From Paenalcaligenes hominis (GTDB lineage Bacteria; Pseudomonadota; Gammaproteobacteria; Burkholderiales; Burkholderiaceae_B): 64,000 nucleotides of DNA. A program made the translations under genes and the position numbers. The stretch's first letter is position 1; every line of letters begins with the position of its first letter. The stretch lies in NCBI RefSeq assembly GCF_011927625.1, contig NZ_JAATIZ010000002.1:1-64000 (forward strand), in the 5' to 3' direction. Positions 1 through 8,517 of the stretch are shown here, piece by piece. The notes below the pieces were generated by a model that worked only from the letters and a program-made list of their open reading frames with translations, did no database searches and was not told the origin of the DNA.

Positions 1-622
1 TCTTGAAGCTCGATAGCGGGGCGAGGTAACTGCCATCGCTCATCGTGGCGAAGCGGGCCAGCCCCAAGTCAATACCCACTGCTGATGTGGCTTGCAGTAT
101 GGGCTGCTCCACTTCCCGTTCAGTCTGGATCGAAACGAACCACTTGCCGCCCGATTGGCTGACGGTAGCGTTCTTCACCGTGCCCAATACGTCCCGACTG
201 TTGCGATACCGCAGCCAACCCAGCTTGGGCAGGAAGAGGCGACTGGTGGCCTGATCGAGCTTGATTTGCTTGGCGTCGGGATAACGAAAGCTGTCCCTCT
301 GACCTTTCCTCTTGAAGCGTGGAAAGGCCGCCCGCTTGGCAAAAAAATTCTTGTAGGCCCGCTCCAAGTCCTTGAGCGCATGTTGCAGAGGGTGCACGGG
401 CGCATCGCCCAGCCACGGCGTTTCATCGCCATTGCGCCAGGCCGTCAGGTGCTTGGCCATTGCCACGTAGCCGATGAACTTGCCGCCGGCTTCATGGTTG
501 GCCTTTTGCATCGCCAGCGCCTTGTTATAGACGAAACGGCAGGAACCAGCGAAACGCGCCATTTGGCGCGCTTGCTGGCCGTCTGGCCGAAGTTCGTATT
601 TGAAGGTTTGGATGCGTTGCAT
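1..622 (-). CDS. tnpB: TnpB-type accessory nuclease of an IS200/IS605 element, partial (C-terminus beyond window edge)
   Basis: The reading frame is open from ATG at 622 to the window edge, about 207 codons. It begins MQRIQTFKYEL and has the N-terminal TnpB helix-turn-helix pattern, including GSCRFVYNKAL, LKDLERAYKNFFAKRA and FPRFKRKG. It ends just after the first RuvC motif, VGIDLGLARFA, which carries the catalytic Asp. TnpB proteins are RNA-guided nucleases encoded by IS200/IS605 elements and are not needed for transposition. The gene is divergent from the tnpA remnant at 644-892, the usual IS605 arrangement. The same protein family reappears at the right edge of the window. The C-terminal zinc finger and remaining RuvC residues cannot be seen here, so activity cannot be judged. 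Confidence 0.88.
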   Translation of the reverse strand, partial: MQRIQTFKYELRPDGQQARQMARFAGSCRFVYNKALAMQKANHEAGGKFIGYVAMAKHLTAWRNGDETPWLGDAPVHPLQHALKDLERAYKNFFAKRAAFPRFKRKGQRDSFRYPDAKQIKLDQATSRLFLPKLGWLRYRNSRDVLGTVKNATVSQSGGKWFVSIQTEREVEQPILQATSAVGIDLGLARFATMSDGSYLAPLSSFK

Positions 623-643
623 GTGAATAGTATAGTGTGGTCT

Positions 644-892
644 ATGAGTAACGACAACGACATTCGCCACGGCAGACATTGCGTTTTCCTGATGCACGTT
701 CACTTGGTCTTTGTCACCAAGTATTGGCGCAACGTCTTCACCAAAGTGATACTGGACGACTTGCGTGGCATCTTCGCCAACTTCGCGGCGCAGCTGTCTG
801 AGTTCGATGGCGAGGATGACCATGTTCACCTGCTGGTGAACTATCCGCCCAAAGGAAGGCTACGCCGCCCACGCTATCCTTCCCCACCCTGA
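644..892 (+). pseudogene. tnpA: Truncated Y1 (HUH) transposase TnpA of an IS200/IS605 element
   Basis: This 82-codon frame starts MSNDNDIRHGRH and contains the HUH metal-binding motif in DDHVHLLV. The frame looks like TnpA up to NYPPK. It then runs into a proline- and arginine-rich tail that looks like element-end DNA instead of protein-coding sequence. TnpA is normally about 130-150 residues, and the catalytic tyrosine lies in the missing C-terminal helix, so this copy should be inactive. A longer frame beginning at 92 covers the same stop but is an antisense artefact over tnpB. The 21 bases between the two start codons are the divergent promoter region. Confidence 0.8.
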
Positions 893-992
893 AGGGCGAG
901 GTTTGCCGCGCACTGGATCAAGTCTACCTAGCAATAGTACGGATTTTAAGCAGTACGTGTTGCCATGCAGATTGTCACTTGTACGTTTAGCT

Positions 993-1988
993 TTAGCACT
1001 CTAATGCGGCAGCTAAATGCGAGCGTTGATGTGGTTCAGACCAATCTAGCTCGGGCCCTAACGGGATGATCTTGTTCGGATTAATGGTTGGGTGACTGGT
1101 GAAATAATGGGCTTTGATGTGATCCCTATTCATGGTCGCAGCAATACTGGGCCATTGGTAAAGCTCTCGGGTGTAAGCCCAGAGATTAGGGTAGTCAATA
1201 AGACGCCGTAAATTACATTTAAAATGACTGTAATACACGTCATCAAAACGTACTAGCGTCGTGAATAAGCGCCAGTCGGCCTCGGTGATGTATTCGCCAA
1301 TTAAATAGCGCTGCTTGGCTAAACGCGCCTCGAGTTCATCCAATGCCTCGAACAGGGCGACAACCTCTTGTTCATACACCGATTGTTCGGTAGCAAAACC
1401 TACTTTATACACACCATTATTAATATATTGGTATACAAAAGCATTTATTTCCTCGATTTGCGCGCCGTATTGAACAGGAAAATAATTTCCTTCTTTTGCC
1501 CCTAGCTCATTAAAAGCGCAATTAAACATGCGTAAAATTTCTGACGACTCATTACTGACAGGTATGTTTTGTTTAAGATCCCACAATAATGGCACCGTCA
1601 CTCGACCTGTGTAGTCGGGTTGGGCATGCTGATAGAGCTGATATAAATACTTTGCGTCTAATACTGGGTCTTTAGTTACCCCAGAGGCAGGGCTAAAGGT
1701 CCACCCCTCTTCGCCCATATGGGGGTTAACTACCGATACGCTAATACATGGCTCCAAGCCCTTTAATGCCCTAAACACTAATGTACGGTGTGCCCACGGA
1801 CACGCTAAAGATACATATAAATGATAGCGTCCTACTTCGGCTTTGAACCCCGCCTGACCACTTGGGCCTGCCTCGCCGTCTGCAGTAATCCAATTTCTGA
1901 ATTGCGCATCAGAGCGCACAAAACGCCCCCCGGTTGAATGCGTATCGTACCACTCGTCTACCCACTGCCCATCGACTAATAACCCCAT
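993..1988 (-). CDS. yqjG: Glutathionyl-hydroquinone reductase (Xi-class glutathione S-transferase)
   Basis: This 331-residue protein matches the usual length of the family. An N-terminal thioredoxin-like domain contains the catalytic Cys in ACPWAHRTL (residues about 62-70). A C-terminal all-helical GST domain includes the typical YLIGEYITEADWRLFTTL stretch. These enzymes reduce glutathionyl-hydroquinones with glutathione and act in the cytosol in quinone and xenobiotic detoxification. The gene stands alone between the IS element and the urease operon, transcribed away from the latter. The ATG at 1988 begins MGLLVDGQWVDEWYDT, which is the typical start. The family call is secure; the natural substrate here is unknown. 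Confidence 0.9.
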   Translation of the reverse strand: MGLLVDGQWVDEWYDTHSTGGRFVRSDAQFRNWITADGEAGPSGQAGFKAEVGRYHLYVSLACPWAHRTLVFRALKGLEPCISVSVVNPHMGEEGWTFSPASGVTKDPVLDAKYLYQLYQHAQPDYTGRVTVPLLWDLKQNIPVSNESSEILRMFNCAFNELGAKEGNYFPVQYGAQIEEINAFVYQYINNGVYKVGFATEQSVYEQEVVALFEALDELEARLAKQRYLIGEYITEADWRLFTTLVRFDDVYYSHFKCNLRRLIDYPNLWAYTRELYQWPSIAATMNRDHIKAHYFTSHPTINPNKIIPLGPELDWSEPHQRSHLAAALEC

Positions 1989-2453
1989 AATCCACCTCTG
2001 GAATAAAACGTTGAATGTGTGATCTTACTTATATTACGCGCTCTAACCTATTTATAGACTTCCCCTACTGTAACTAAGCATTTATGTTTTGCCATCCTAG
2101 CCACGATGTGAAAAAAAGCGTTGTCTTTTTCTTTCAAAAAGTGAGCTTTATTTATGAGAAATCCAAGCAATAAAAAATTGCCATCGTTTGTGACTTGATT
2201 TTTTTATTCCTAACGTTCTACTTATCAATTCCTGCCCACTTTTTACCAAACATTATTAAAAAAAATGAATTAGTTAGCACCCGTTTACTGCTACGAAAAA
2301 AACATAAAAAAAAGAATTAATCACCCGCTCTTTTTAACTAGCAAATAAAATATTATCACCAGGTGGACACCTATAGACCTTCTGTCGCAAATAGTAAATA
2401 ATAGCGCATCCTAGTTTTTTGATACGCATCAACAGCGTATGTGAGTACGATTA
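1989..2453. other. AT-rich intergenic region between yqjG and the urease operon
   Basis: These 465 bases hold no convincing reading frame. They are strongly AT-rich with many A and T runs, and must carry the divergent promoters of yqjG and ureD. No sigma-54 type (TGGCAC/TTGC) site, no obvious NikR palindrome and no UreR-like site could be identified by eye. The segment just before ureD has only a poor Shine-Dalgarno (GTGAG). Confidence 0.5.
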
Positions 2454-3308
2454 ATGTCCAACTTCGTTGATCATTGGTACGCTAGCCTAAATTTACAATT
2501 TGGCTTAGACGTAAACGGGCGTTCTGTACTTAATTTACGTGAACATAAAGGGCCCCTACTGGTGCAGCGCACCTTGTATCCCGAAGGGCCACACATTTGC
2601 CATGTGGCAATCCTTCATCCCCCCTCTGGTATTGCTGGGGGGGATCATCTCTCTATTCAGGTCACTCTTAGCGATCAAGCGAAGGCCACTCTTTTTGCTC
2701 CTGGCGCAACCCGCTGGTATAAGTCCAACGGCAAGCTAGCCTCACAAACCGTTCATATTCGCGTGGCAAAAGGAAGCCGTCTTGATTGGCTACCGCTAGA
2801 AAATATTGTGTTCGAACAAGCCAACGCTGCTTCGCGTACGGTTATCGAACTGGAATCCGGGGCAGCGGCAATAGGTTGGGATGCGTTTCAACTTGGGCGC
2901 GTCAATAAACCCAACTATTGGGATAACGGCTCTATGCAAACCGAAACACGGCTCAAAGTCGATGGTAAATGGCTATGGATAGATCAAGGCCTAATCCAAG
3001 CCGATGACCCCATCCGCTGCAGCACTTCGGGTTTAGCTAATTTTCCAGCCCATGCTGTGCTGTGGTGCTTTGGCCCTACGTTAGCTACGCAGCACTACGA
3101 GACACTCAGTCAACAGTTACCGTGGAACGATGGGCTTCGAGCGGCGTCTACGGTAATCCCCTATGACGACCATCAAGCGCTTTATTTGGTGCGCTGTATT
3201 GGCGTTCATATGGAAGACATTCGCGCGGTGCTCGAACAAGCGTGGGCCCTGTTGCGTCAGCATGTGCTGCATACCCCCGGTACCCCCCTAAGGCTCTGGG
3301 CGACCTAG
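2454..3308 (+). CDS. ureD: Urease accessory protein UreD (UreH)
   Basis: This 284-residue protein has the conserved UreD core, including HPPSGIAGGDHL (residues about 55-66) and ATLFAPGATRWYKS. UreD forms the UreD-UreF-UreG complex on apo-urease and channels nickel to the active site in the cytosol. It is the first gene of the operon, as in most proteobacterial ure clusters, and ureA follows after a 60-base gap. The ATG at 2454 is preceded by a weak ribosome-binding site, but no better start lies nearby. Length and motifs are typical and the frame is intact. Confidence 0.93.
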   Translation: MSNFVDHWYASLNLQFGLDVNGRSVLNLREHKGPLLVQRTLYPEGPHICHVAILHPPSGIAGGDHLSIQVTLSDQAKATLFAPGATRWYKSNGKLASQTVHIRVAKGSRLDWLPLENIVFEQANAASRTVIELESGAAAIGWDAFQLGRVNKPNYWDNGSMQTETRLKVDGKWLWIDQGLIQADDPIRCSTSGLANFPAHAVLWCFGPTLATQHYETLSQQLPWNDGLRAASTVIPYDDHQALYLVRCIGVHMEDIRAVLEQAWALLRQHVLHTPGTPLRLWAT

Positions 3309-3368
3309 TTACCTTTTCTTTTCGTTGGGGAACACGATGATTCCCCTGTTATTAAGGAAGTGCATGAA

Positions 3369-3671
3369 ATGGAATTAACACCAAGAGAGAGAGATAAATT
3401 ACTCATCTTTACTGCCGCACTGTTAGCGGAAAGACGCCGTGCGCGGGGCTTGAAATTAAATTACCCCGAAGCCGTGGCGTTGATTACGGCGGCCATCATG
3501 GAGGGCGCTCGAGACGGCAAGACCGTGGCTCAACTAATGAGCGAAGGCAGCCAAATCCTACGACGCGAGGACGTCATGGAAGGCATTCCCGAGATGATTT
3601 CCAACATTCAGGTTGAAGCCACTTTCCCTGATGGCACCAAATTAATTACGGTGCATAACCCGATTATTTAA
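3369..3671 (+). CDS. ureA: Urease gamma subunit
   Basis: From the ATG at 3369 the product is 100 residues, the canonical UreA length, starting [12 protein letters not shown]. An in-frame GTG at 3360 would add three residues, but the Shine-Dalgarno AAGGAAG covers it and sits 8 bases before the ATG, so 3369 is preferred. The C-terminus contains [18 protein letters not shown], characteristic of UreA. It is a structural subunit of the UreABC heterotrimer that assembles into the urease trimer of trimers. ureJ follows 32 bases downstream. Confidence 0.95.
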   Translation: MELTPRERDKLLIFTAALLAERRRARGLKLNYPEAVALITAAIMEGARDGKTVAQLMSEGSQILRREDVMEGIPEMISNIQVEATFPDGTKLITVHNPII

Positions 3672-3703
3672 CGAATTTAACAAAACAACTACAGGTACTT
3701 ATT

Positions 3704-4318
3704 ATGAAAAACAATTCAAAAAAAACACAAAGTCTCGCCGCGCTTGCCGCCACGTTGTTGGTTCTATCAACCAGCGCTTATGCCCATCCCGGCCATATTG
3801 GTGATCACGATACCTGGCATATGCTCACCCACGGTTTAGAACATCCATTAACGGGCATAGATCACCTTTTAGCCATGTTAGCAGTGGGTATTTGGAGCGC
3901 ACTCACACATCAATCCGTGCGTGAAGCCATTATGCTGCCTTTTGTTTTTGTGAGCTTATTACTCGTGGGCGCAGTATTAGGCCTGGCCGGTGTGCATTTA
4001 CCTGCAGTAGAACCCATGATTATGTCTTCTTTACTGGTATTGGGTTTACTCGTAGCAGGCCAAGTCACCATGAAGAGTCAGTATAGTTTTGCTCTTGTCG
4101 GGGTATTTGCTTTATTTCATGGCTTAGCGCACGGCATGGAGCTACCCCAAGGTCATGGCGCTACCGCCTTTATTGTGGGCTTTGTTATCAGCACCTTAGC
4201 CTTACATTTACTTGGTCTATTCACTGGCTTCAAGCTTAAAGCCCACGGGAAATGGATGTCTCGTTTACTTGGTGCCGGTATTGCAGGTTATGGCGCACTG
4301 CTTTTTGTTGGGGCGTAA
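3704..4318 (+). CDS. ureJ: HupE/UreJ-family nickel permease
   Basis: This 204-residue membrane protein has an N-terminal signal segment ending near SAYA followed by HPGH. The HupE/UreJ signature is visible at residues about 27-60: [19 protein letters not shown], with several histidines. Six hydrophobic segments follow, including [11 protein letters not shown]. The family imports nickel (or cobalt), here presumably to supply urease. It lies inside the operon between ureA and ureB, an order (ureDAJBCEFG) seen in several betaproteobacteria. Its stop is 10 bases before ureB. Metal specificity is inferred from context. Confidence 0.92.
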   Translation: MKNNSKKTQSLAALAATLLVLSTSAYAHPGHIGDHDTWHMLTHGLEHPLTGIDHLLAMLAVGIWSALTHQSVREAIMLPFVFVSLLLVGAVLGLAGVHLPAVEPMIMSSLLVLGLLVAGQVTMKSQYSFALVGVFALFHGLAHGMELPQGHGATAFIVGFVISTLALHLLGLFTGFKLKAHGKWMSRLLGAGIAGYGALLFVGA

Positions 4319-4328
4319 GGATAGCGCC

Positions 4329-4640
4329 ATGTTGATTCCAGGTGAAATTATTGCAGAGCCGGGCTCCATTACCATTAATGCAGGGCGTGAAACCCAACGT
4401 CTTGCGGTCATTAATAATGGTGACAGACCTGTGCAAGTCGGCTCACATTATCATTTTGCCGAGGTCAATGATGCGCTCGAATTCGATCGCGCTTTGGCTC
4501 TTGGCTATAGATTAAATATCCCGGCGGGAAACGCGATTCGTTTTGAACCGGGCGTACGCCGCACCATTGAGTTGGTCGCTTTTGCAGGCGACCGTGAAGT
4601 CTATGGGTTCCAAGGTAAAGTTATGGGGAAACTCGCATGA
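4329..4640 (+). CDS. ureB: Urease beta subunit
   Basis: Starting at ATG 4329 (MLIPGEII) the product is 103 residues, typical of UreB. The frame is open further upstream to 4212 but that part overlaps ureJ and has no homology. Conserved features include [30 protein letters not shown] and the C-terminal [12 protein letters not shown]. UreB is the second small structural subunit of urease. Its stop overlaps the ureC start by 4 bases (ATGA), indicating translational coupling. Confidence 0.95.
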   Translation: MLIPGEIIAEPGSITINAGRETQRLAVINNGDRPVQVGSHYHFAEVNDALEFDRALALGYRLNIPAGNAIRFEPGVRRTIELVAFAGDREVYGFQGKVMGKLA

Positions 4641-6352
4641 GCTCACTCTCTCGTACCGCCTACACTGAGATTTATGGCCCGACTTACGCCGATGGTAAAG
4701 GGGATCGCATTCGACTTGCTGATACGCTTCTTTTGGCAGAGGTAGAACACGATCACACTGTTTTTGGTGAAGAAGTTAAGTTCGGTGGTGGTAAAGTGAT
4801 CCGTGATGGTATGGGCCAAAGTCAGCGTTTAAGCGCTGATTGTGTGGACACGGTTATTACTAATGCGCTAATTATCGACGCCATCACAGGCATCATCAAA
4901 GCGGATGTAGGCATCAAAAATGGTTTGATTGCAGGCATTGGTAAAGCAGGCAACCCAGATACCCAGCCTAACGTGACCATTGTTATTGGCGCCTCTACCG
5001 AAGTCATTGCCGGCGAGGGCATGATCCTAACAGCTGGCGCTATTGATACCCACATTCACTTTATTTGCCCGCAACAAGTCGAAGAAGCCTTAGCCACTGG
5101 TACCACCACAATGATTGGCGGGGGCACGGGGCCGGCTACGGGCTCGTTAGCCACTACCAGCACCCCCGGGCCATGGCATATCGCTACCATGTTCCAGGCC
5201 TTAGACGCCTTCCCAATTAATATTGGTCTATTAGGCAAAGGCAGCTCTAGTTCCCACGATGCGCTGCTTGAACAAGTGCGTGCGGGTGCTATGGGTTTAA
5301 AAATTCACGAGGACTGGGCCAGCACCCCTGCCACCATTGATGCGTGTTTGACCTTAGCCGATGAGACCGATGTCCAAGTGGCTATCCATAGTGACACGTT
5401 GAATGAATCGGGTTTTGCGGAAGACACCTTTGCCGCGTTCAAAGGACGCACGATTCACTCGTTTCACACAGAAGGAGCAGGTGGCGGACACGCACCTGAC
5501 ATTATTCGTGCAGCAGGGATGGCTAATGTTTTACCGGCATCCACTAACCCCACCCTACCCTTTACACACAACACCATTGATGAACACTTAGATATGGTGA
5601 TGGTGTGTCACCACCTTGACCCTGCTATTGCAGAAGACCTGGCTTTTGCCGAAAGCCGTATTCGTCGTGAGACCATTGCGGCCGAAGACATTCTGCATGA
5701 CTTAGGCGCCATTTCCATTATGAGCTCAGACTCTCAAGCCATGGGGCGCGTCGGCGAAGTGGTGCTCCGTACTTGGCAAACGGCTCACAAAATGAAACTG
5801 CAACGCGGCCCTTTAGCTGAAGACTCTGAACGTGCCGATAACGAACGGATCAAGCGCTATATTGCCAAATACACCATTAACCCCGCTTTAGCGCATGGGA
5901 TTGCCCACTTGGTCGGATCCATTGAAGTAGGCAAAGTGGCTGATTTAGTGCTGTGGCGCCCCGCTTTTTTTGGTGTCAAAACCAACATGGTCTTAAAAAG
6001 CGGCATGGTAGTGTGCGCCAGCATTGGCGATATGGGGGCTTCCATTTCTACGCCTCAACCCGTGCAAATCCGCCCTATGTGGGGCAGCTACGGTAAAGCG
6101 CTCCATACCTCTATTAACTTTGTGTCCCAATTAAGCCTCAGCAATCCTGACCTAATCGGCTTAGGGTTAACAAAACGCCTTGAAGCAGTGAAAGGCTGTA
6201 GAACCGTGACTAAGCACGATATGGTGCGCAACCATTGGTTACCCACTATCTCTGTTGACCCAGAAACCTATCAGGTTTACGCCGATGGCGAATTACTTGA
6301 TTGTGAGGCAGTCAGTGAGCTTCCTATGGCACAACGGTATTTTTTATTTTAA
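4637..6352 (+). CDS. ureC: Urease alpha subunit (catalytic)
   Basis: The product is 571 residues, full length. It hydrolyses urea to ammonia and carbamate with a dinuclear nickel centre. Active-site elements are visible in order: the nickel-binding pair in DTHIHFICP, the carbamylated Lys in [20 protein letters not shown], the mobile-flap Cys/His in [10 protein letters not shown], and the nickel Asp in [12 protein letters not shown]. None of the key residues is missing. It overlaps ureB by 4 bases and is followed after 2 bases by ureE. Urea hydrolysis could serve nitrogen supply or pH control. Confidence 0.97.
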   Translation: MSSLSRTAYTEIYGPTYADGKGDRIRLADTLLLAEVEHDHTVFGEEVKFGGGKVIRDGMGQSQRLSADCVDTVITNALIIDAITGIIKADVGIKNGLIAGIGKAGNPDTQPNVTIVIGASTEVIAGEGMILTAGAIDTHIHFICPQQVEEALATGTTTMIGGGTGPATGSLATTSTPGPWHIATMFQALDAFPINIGLLGKGSSSSHDALLEQVRAGAMGLKIHEDWASTPATIDACLTLADETDVQVAIHSDTLNESGFAEDTFAAFKGRTIHSFHTEGAGGGHAPDIIRAAGMANVLPASTNPTLPFTHNTIDEHLDMVMVCHHLDPAIAEDLAFAESRIRRETIAAEDILHDLGAISIMSSDSQAMGRVGEVVLRTWQTAHKMKLQRGPLAEDSERADNERIKRYIAKYTINPALAHGIAHLVGSIEVGKVADLVLWRPAFFGVKTNMVLKSGMVVCASIGDMGASISTPQPVQIRPMWGSYGKALHTSINFVSQLSLSNPDLIGLGLTKRLEAVKGCRTVTKHDMVRNHWLPTISVDPETYQVYADGELLDCEAVSELPMAQRYFLF

Positions 6353-6354
6353 TT

Positions 6355-7023
6355 ATGCAAATAGCTGATACTTTTATACGAAATAACGCCGCCGCCGACC
6401 TTCATTTAGACGGCTGCCCCACCGTGACCCTTAGCTTAGCGCAGCGTAGACGCAGTCGCCAGCGTTTACAGCTAGACAATGGCACCGACATAGGCATGGC
6501 CATTGAACGTGGTCAAACCTTACGTCATCACGATGTGTTGGTCACCGATCAAAATCAATATATTCGGGTTCTAGCCGCCTTAGAACAGGTCGTGCGCGTC
6601 AGAGCCGCTTCACCGTGGCAACTTGCACGGGCGGCGTATCACTTAGGCAATCGTCATATTCTTTTAGAAATTGGCGACGGCTTTTTGCAATTTGAATACG
6701 ATCCCGTACTGATAGATATGCTAGAGCAAATTGGCGACCTCACCATAGAAACTGTAGCGGCAATTTTTGAGCCAGATGTGGGGGCTTATGGCGGAGGGCA
6801 CCGTCATGGTCACGATGAAAGCTTTGACGAGGATTATGCGTTAGCCCAAGCCGCTTTCCATCACCATGAAGCAACGCATGATCACGACTCTACTCATAGC
6901 CATAGCCATAGCCATAGCCATAGTCATAACCATGCACATTTTCACCCGCATCATCACGAGGGACACACTCACCCTATGCATGATTCCACTTCGCTTGATG
7001 GGGCGCAGGACAAGACCCCATGA
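6355..7023 (+). CDS. ureE: Urease nickel metallochaperone UreE, extended His-rich tail
   Basis: This 222-residue protein has the UreE N-terminal peptide-binding domain and a C-terminal metal-binding domain with the family pattern AAYHLGNRHILLEIG (residues about 92-106). The last 65 residues are dominated by His: an alternating His-Ser run around residues 181-191, then HFHPHHHEGHTHPMH. UreE collects nickel and passes it to UreG. His-rich tails occur in some UreE proteins (for example Klebsiella), and this one is long. The tail is encoded partly by a perfect hexanucleotide repeat at 6895-6927. Its stop overlaps the ureF start by 4 bases. Confidence 0.94.
   Translation: MQIADTFIRNNAAADLHLDGCPTVTLSLAQRRRSRQRLQLDNGTDIGMAIERGQTLRHHDVLVTDQNQYIRVLAALEQVVRVRAASPWQLARAAYHLGNRHILLEIGDGFLQFEYDPVLIDMLEQIGDLTIETVAAIFEPDVGAYGGGHRHGHDESFDEDYALAQAAFHHHEATHDHDSTHSHSHSHSHSHNHAHFHPHHHEGHTHPMHDSTSLDGAQDKTP
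6895..6927 (+). repeat. CATAGC hexanucleotide tandem repeat inside ureE
   Basis: Four perfect CATAGC units are followed by one unit with a single change and a degenerate sixth. They encode His-Ser dipeptides. The unit length is a multiple of three, so slippage would change the number of His-Ser pairs without shifting the frame. Confidence 0.9.
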
Positions 7024-7733
7024 ACTCTGCCCGTGCTTTAGCTCTTGACCCTTACCAAATCACCCGTTTGCTGCACCTGTCCTCACCGGCCTTGCCGATA
7101 GGTGGGTTCAGCTACTCACAAGGGCTCGAGGCCGCGGTTGAGTTACAGCTTATTCACGATGAGCCAACTGCGCTGCACTGGATTGAGCAACAATTGCAAA
7201 TGGTAATAGCACGCACCGAAGCACCGCTTTGGTGCCTCATGTATCAGGCTTGGCAAGCTCAGGATTGGCCCGCATTAGATGAATGGAATCAATGGTTTTA
7301 TGCGTCACGCGAATCCCAAGAGCTACGCCAAGAAACCAAGCAAATGGGCTTATCCCTGTATAAACTCGTGCAAGCGCTTAATTGGGGTCAGGCCCCAGCA
7401 GTAGCGCAACTTAGCCAGCTTGACCCATTGACCTTACCCTGCGTGCATGCATTTGTCTGCGTTAGCGCATGCTTACCTCTAGAGGTGGCGCTCAGTGCGT
7501 ATTTATTTACTTGGTTAGAAAACCAAGTCGCCGCTGCCATTAAAAGCGTGCCGCTAGGTCAACTTGCTGGTCAACGCATTCTTAGGCAGGTCATGCAACA
7601 CATACCAGCCATTCAACAAGAAGCCATTGCATGCAGCGCTGCATCACCACCGCAACTTAATGCGTTTGCGCCGCAGTATGCCATTGTGGCCTCTAGGCAT
7701 GAAACCCAGTTTTCACGCTTATTTCGTTCTTAA
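7020..7733 (+). CDS. ureF: Urease accessory protein UreF
   Basis: This 237-residue all-helical protein begins with the UreF hallmark LLHLSSPALPIGGFSYSQGLE (residues about 15-35 in part), in which the SPALPIGGF stretch is diagnostic. UreF bridges UreD and UreG in the nickel-insertion complex and controls GTP hydrolysis by UreG. It overlaps ureE by 4 bases and is separated from ureG by 18 bases. Length and frame are normal. Confidence 0.94.
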   Translation: MNSARALALDPYQITRLLHLSSPALPIGGFSYSQGLEAAVELQLIHDEPTALHWIEQQLQMVIARTEAPLWCLMYQAWQAQDWPALDEWNQWFYASRESQELRQETKQMGLSLYKLVQALNWGQAPAVAQLSQLDPLTLPCVHAFVCVSACLPLEVALSAYLFTWLENQVAAAIKSVPLGQLAGQRILRQVMQHIPAIQQEAIACSAASPPQLNAFAPQYAIVASRHETQFSRLFRS

Positions 7734-7751
7734 TTTTTATCGACGCATACT

Positions 7752-8393
7752 ATGCATAAAAACTCTGTTCCCTTACGCAGTAAATCACTGCCTCCACTAC
7801 GCGTTGGCGTAGGCGGCCCTGTCGGTTCAGGTAAAACCACCCTACTCGAGATGCTATGTAAAGCCATGCATCCCGAATTAGACTTAATTGCCATCACCAA
7901 CGACATCTACACCAAAGAAGACCAACGCCTACTGACTCTTTCTGGTGCACTGCCGGCAGAACGGATCTTAGGTGTGGAAACAGGCGGCTGCCCCCACACC
8001 GCTATTCGTGAGGACGCTTCCATTAATCTCACAGCAATTGATCAAATGCTCGAGAAGTTTCCAAATGCGGATATTGTGTTTATTGAGTCGGGCGGCGATA
8101 ACCTGGCTGCGACGTTTAGCCCCGAGCTGTCTGATTTAACCATCTACGTGATTGACGTTGCCAGCGGTGAAAAAATCCCTCGCAAAGGGGGCCCAGGCAT
8201 TACCAAATCTGATCTTTTTATTATTAACAAAACAGATCTAGCACCCTATGTGGGGGCCAACCTTTCCATTATGGAATCCGACACGCAGCATATGCGCAAT
8301 GGTAAACCTTTTTTTATGTGTAATTTAAAAAACGGCGAAGGCGTAGCAGAAGTGGTGAATTTTCTTAAAAAAGAAGGACTTTTCCGTAGCTAG
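7752..8393 (+). CDS. ureG: Urease accessory GTPase UreG
   Basis: This 213-residue SIMIBI-class GTPase has a P-loop in [16 protein letters not shown] (residues about 18-33). The metal-binding Cys-Pro-His motif lies in [14 protein letters not shown], and the base-specificity NKTD lies in [12 protein letters not shown]. UreG couples GTP hydrolysis to nickel delivery into urease. It is the last gene of the operon. A strong hairpin plus T-run lies 62 bases downstream (8455-8480). Confidence 0.96.
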   Translation: MHKNSVPLRSKSLPPLRVGVGGPVGSGKTTLLEMLCKAMHPELDLIAITNDIYTKEDQRLLTLSGALPAERILGVETGGCPHTAIREDASINLTAIDQMLEKFPNADIVFIESGGDNLAATFSPELSDLTIYVIDVASGEKIPRKGGPGITKSDLFIINKTDLAPYVGANLSIMESDTQHMRNGKPFFMCNLKNGEGVAEVVNFLKKEGLFRS

Positions 8394-8454
8394 CCTTACC
8401 AAAATGCGCGTAAAGCCTCGTCGTTTAGGACGGAAAGGATGGCAAAGTAAACCC

Positions 8455-8480
8455 AGCACTGCATACGCAGTGCTTTTTTA
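8455..8480 (+). terminator. Rho-independent terminator-like hairpin after ureG (also heads a leader cassette)
   Basis: AGCACTGC and GCAGTGCT form an 8-bp perfect stem with a 4-base ATAC loop, followed by six Ts. It can end the urease transcript. It is also followed by TAGGAAAGCC and an ATG at 8500, the same design as the two leader hairpins at 13535 and 14559. It may therefore be part of the accessory island. Confidence 0.85.
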
Positions 8481-8499
8481 TTGTTTAGGAAAGCCTTCG

Positions 8500-8517
8500 A
8501 TGACTCAATACAAATGA
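8500..8517 (+). other. Five-codon start remnant after a leader hairpin
   Basis: ATG at 8500 follows the hairpin, T-run and an AGGAAA ribosome site with the same spacing as the two intact leader cassettes of the island. The frame stops after five codons (MTQYK), overlapping the integrase start. It could be the 5' stub of a cassette gene cut off by a rearrangement. Too short to prove. Confidence 0.3.

Larger units (their letters stand above)
1..905. mobile_element. IS200/IS605-family element, partial, with internally deleted tnpA side
   Basis: Divergent tnpB (minus) and tnpA (plus) identify the family. The tnpA end carries a GC-rich palindrome around 878-902 (CCCTGAAGGGCGAGG region) that probably belongs to the left end, directly after the truncated transposase. 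The right end lies beyond the window, so the exact limits are unknown. The outer boundary near 905 is an estimate. Confidence 0.65.

Noticed and set aside
92-892. 266-codon plus-strand frame
   Set aside because: Most of it is antisense to tnpB; only the part after 644 matches a protein (TnpA remnant).
1989-2453. Sigma-54 or NikR control sites for the urease operon
   Set aside because: No sequence matched the consensus closely enough to report.
5403-5591. Small frames inside ureC and other long genes
   Set aside because: They overlap strongly conserved coding sequence in another frame and lack ribosome sites.
8394-8513. Duplicate of the tRNA-Ser 3' end as the left attachment site
   Set aside because: No stretch resembling the T-arm and acceptor sequence was found there.
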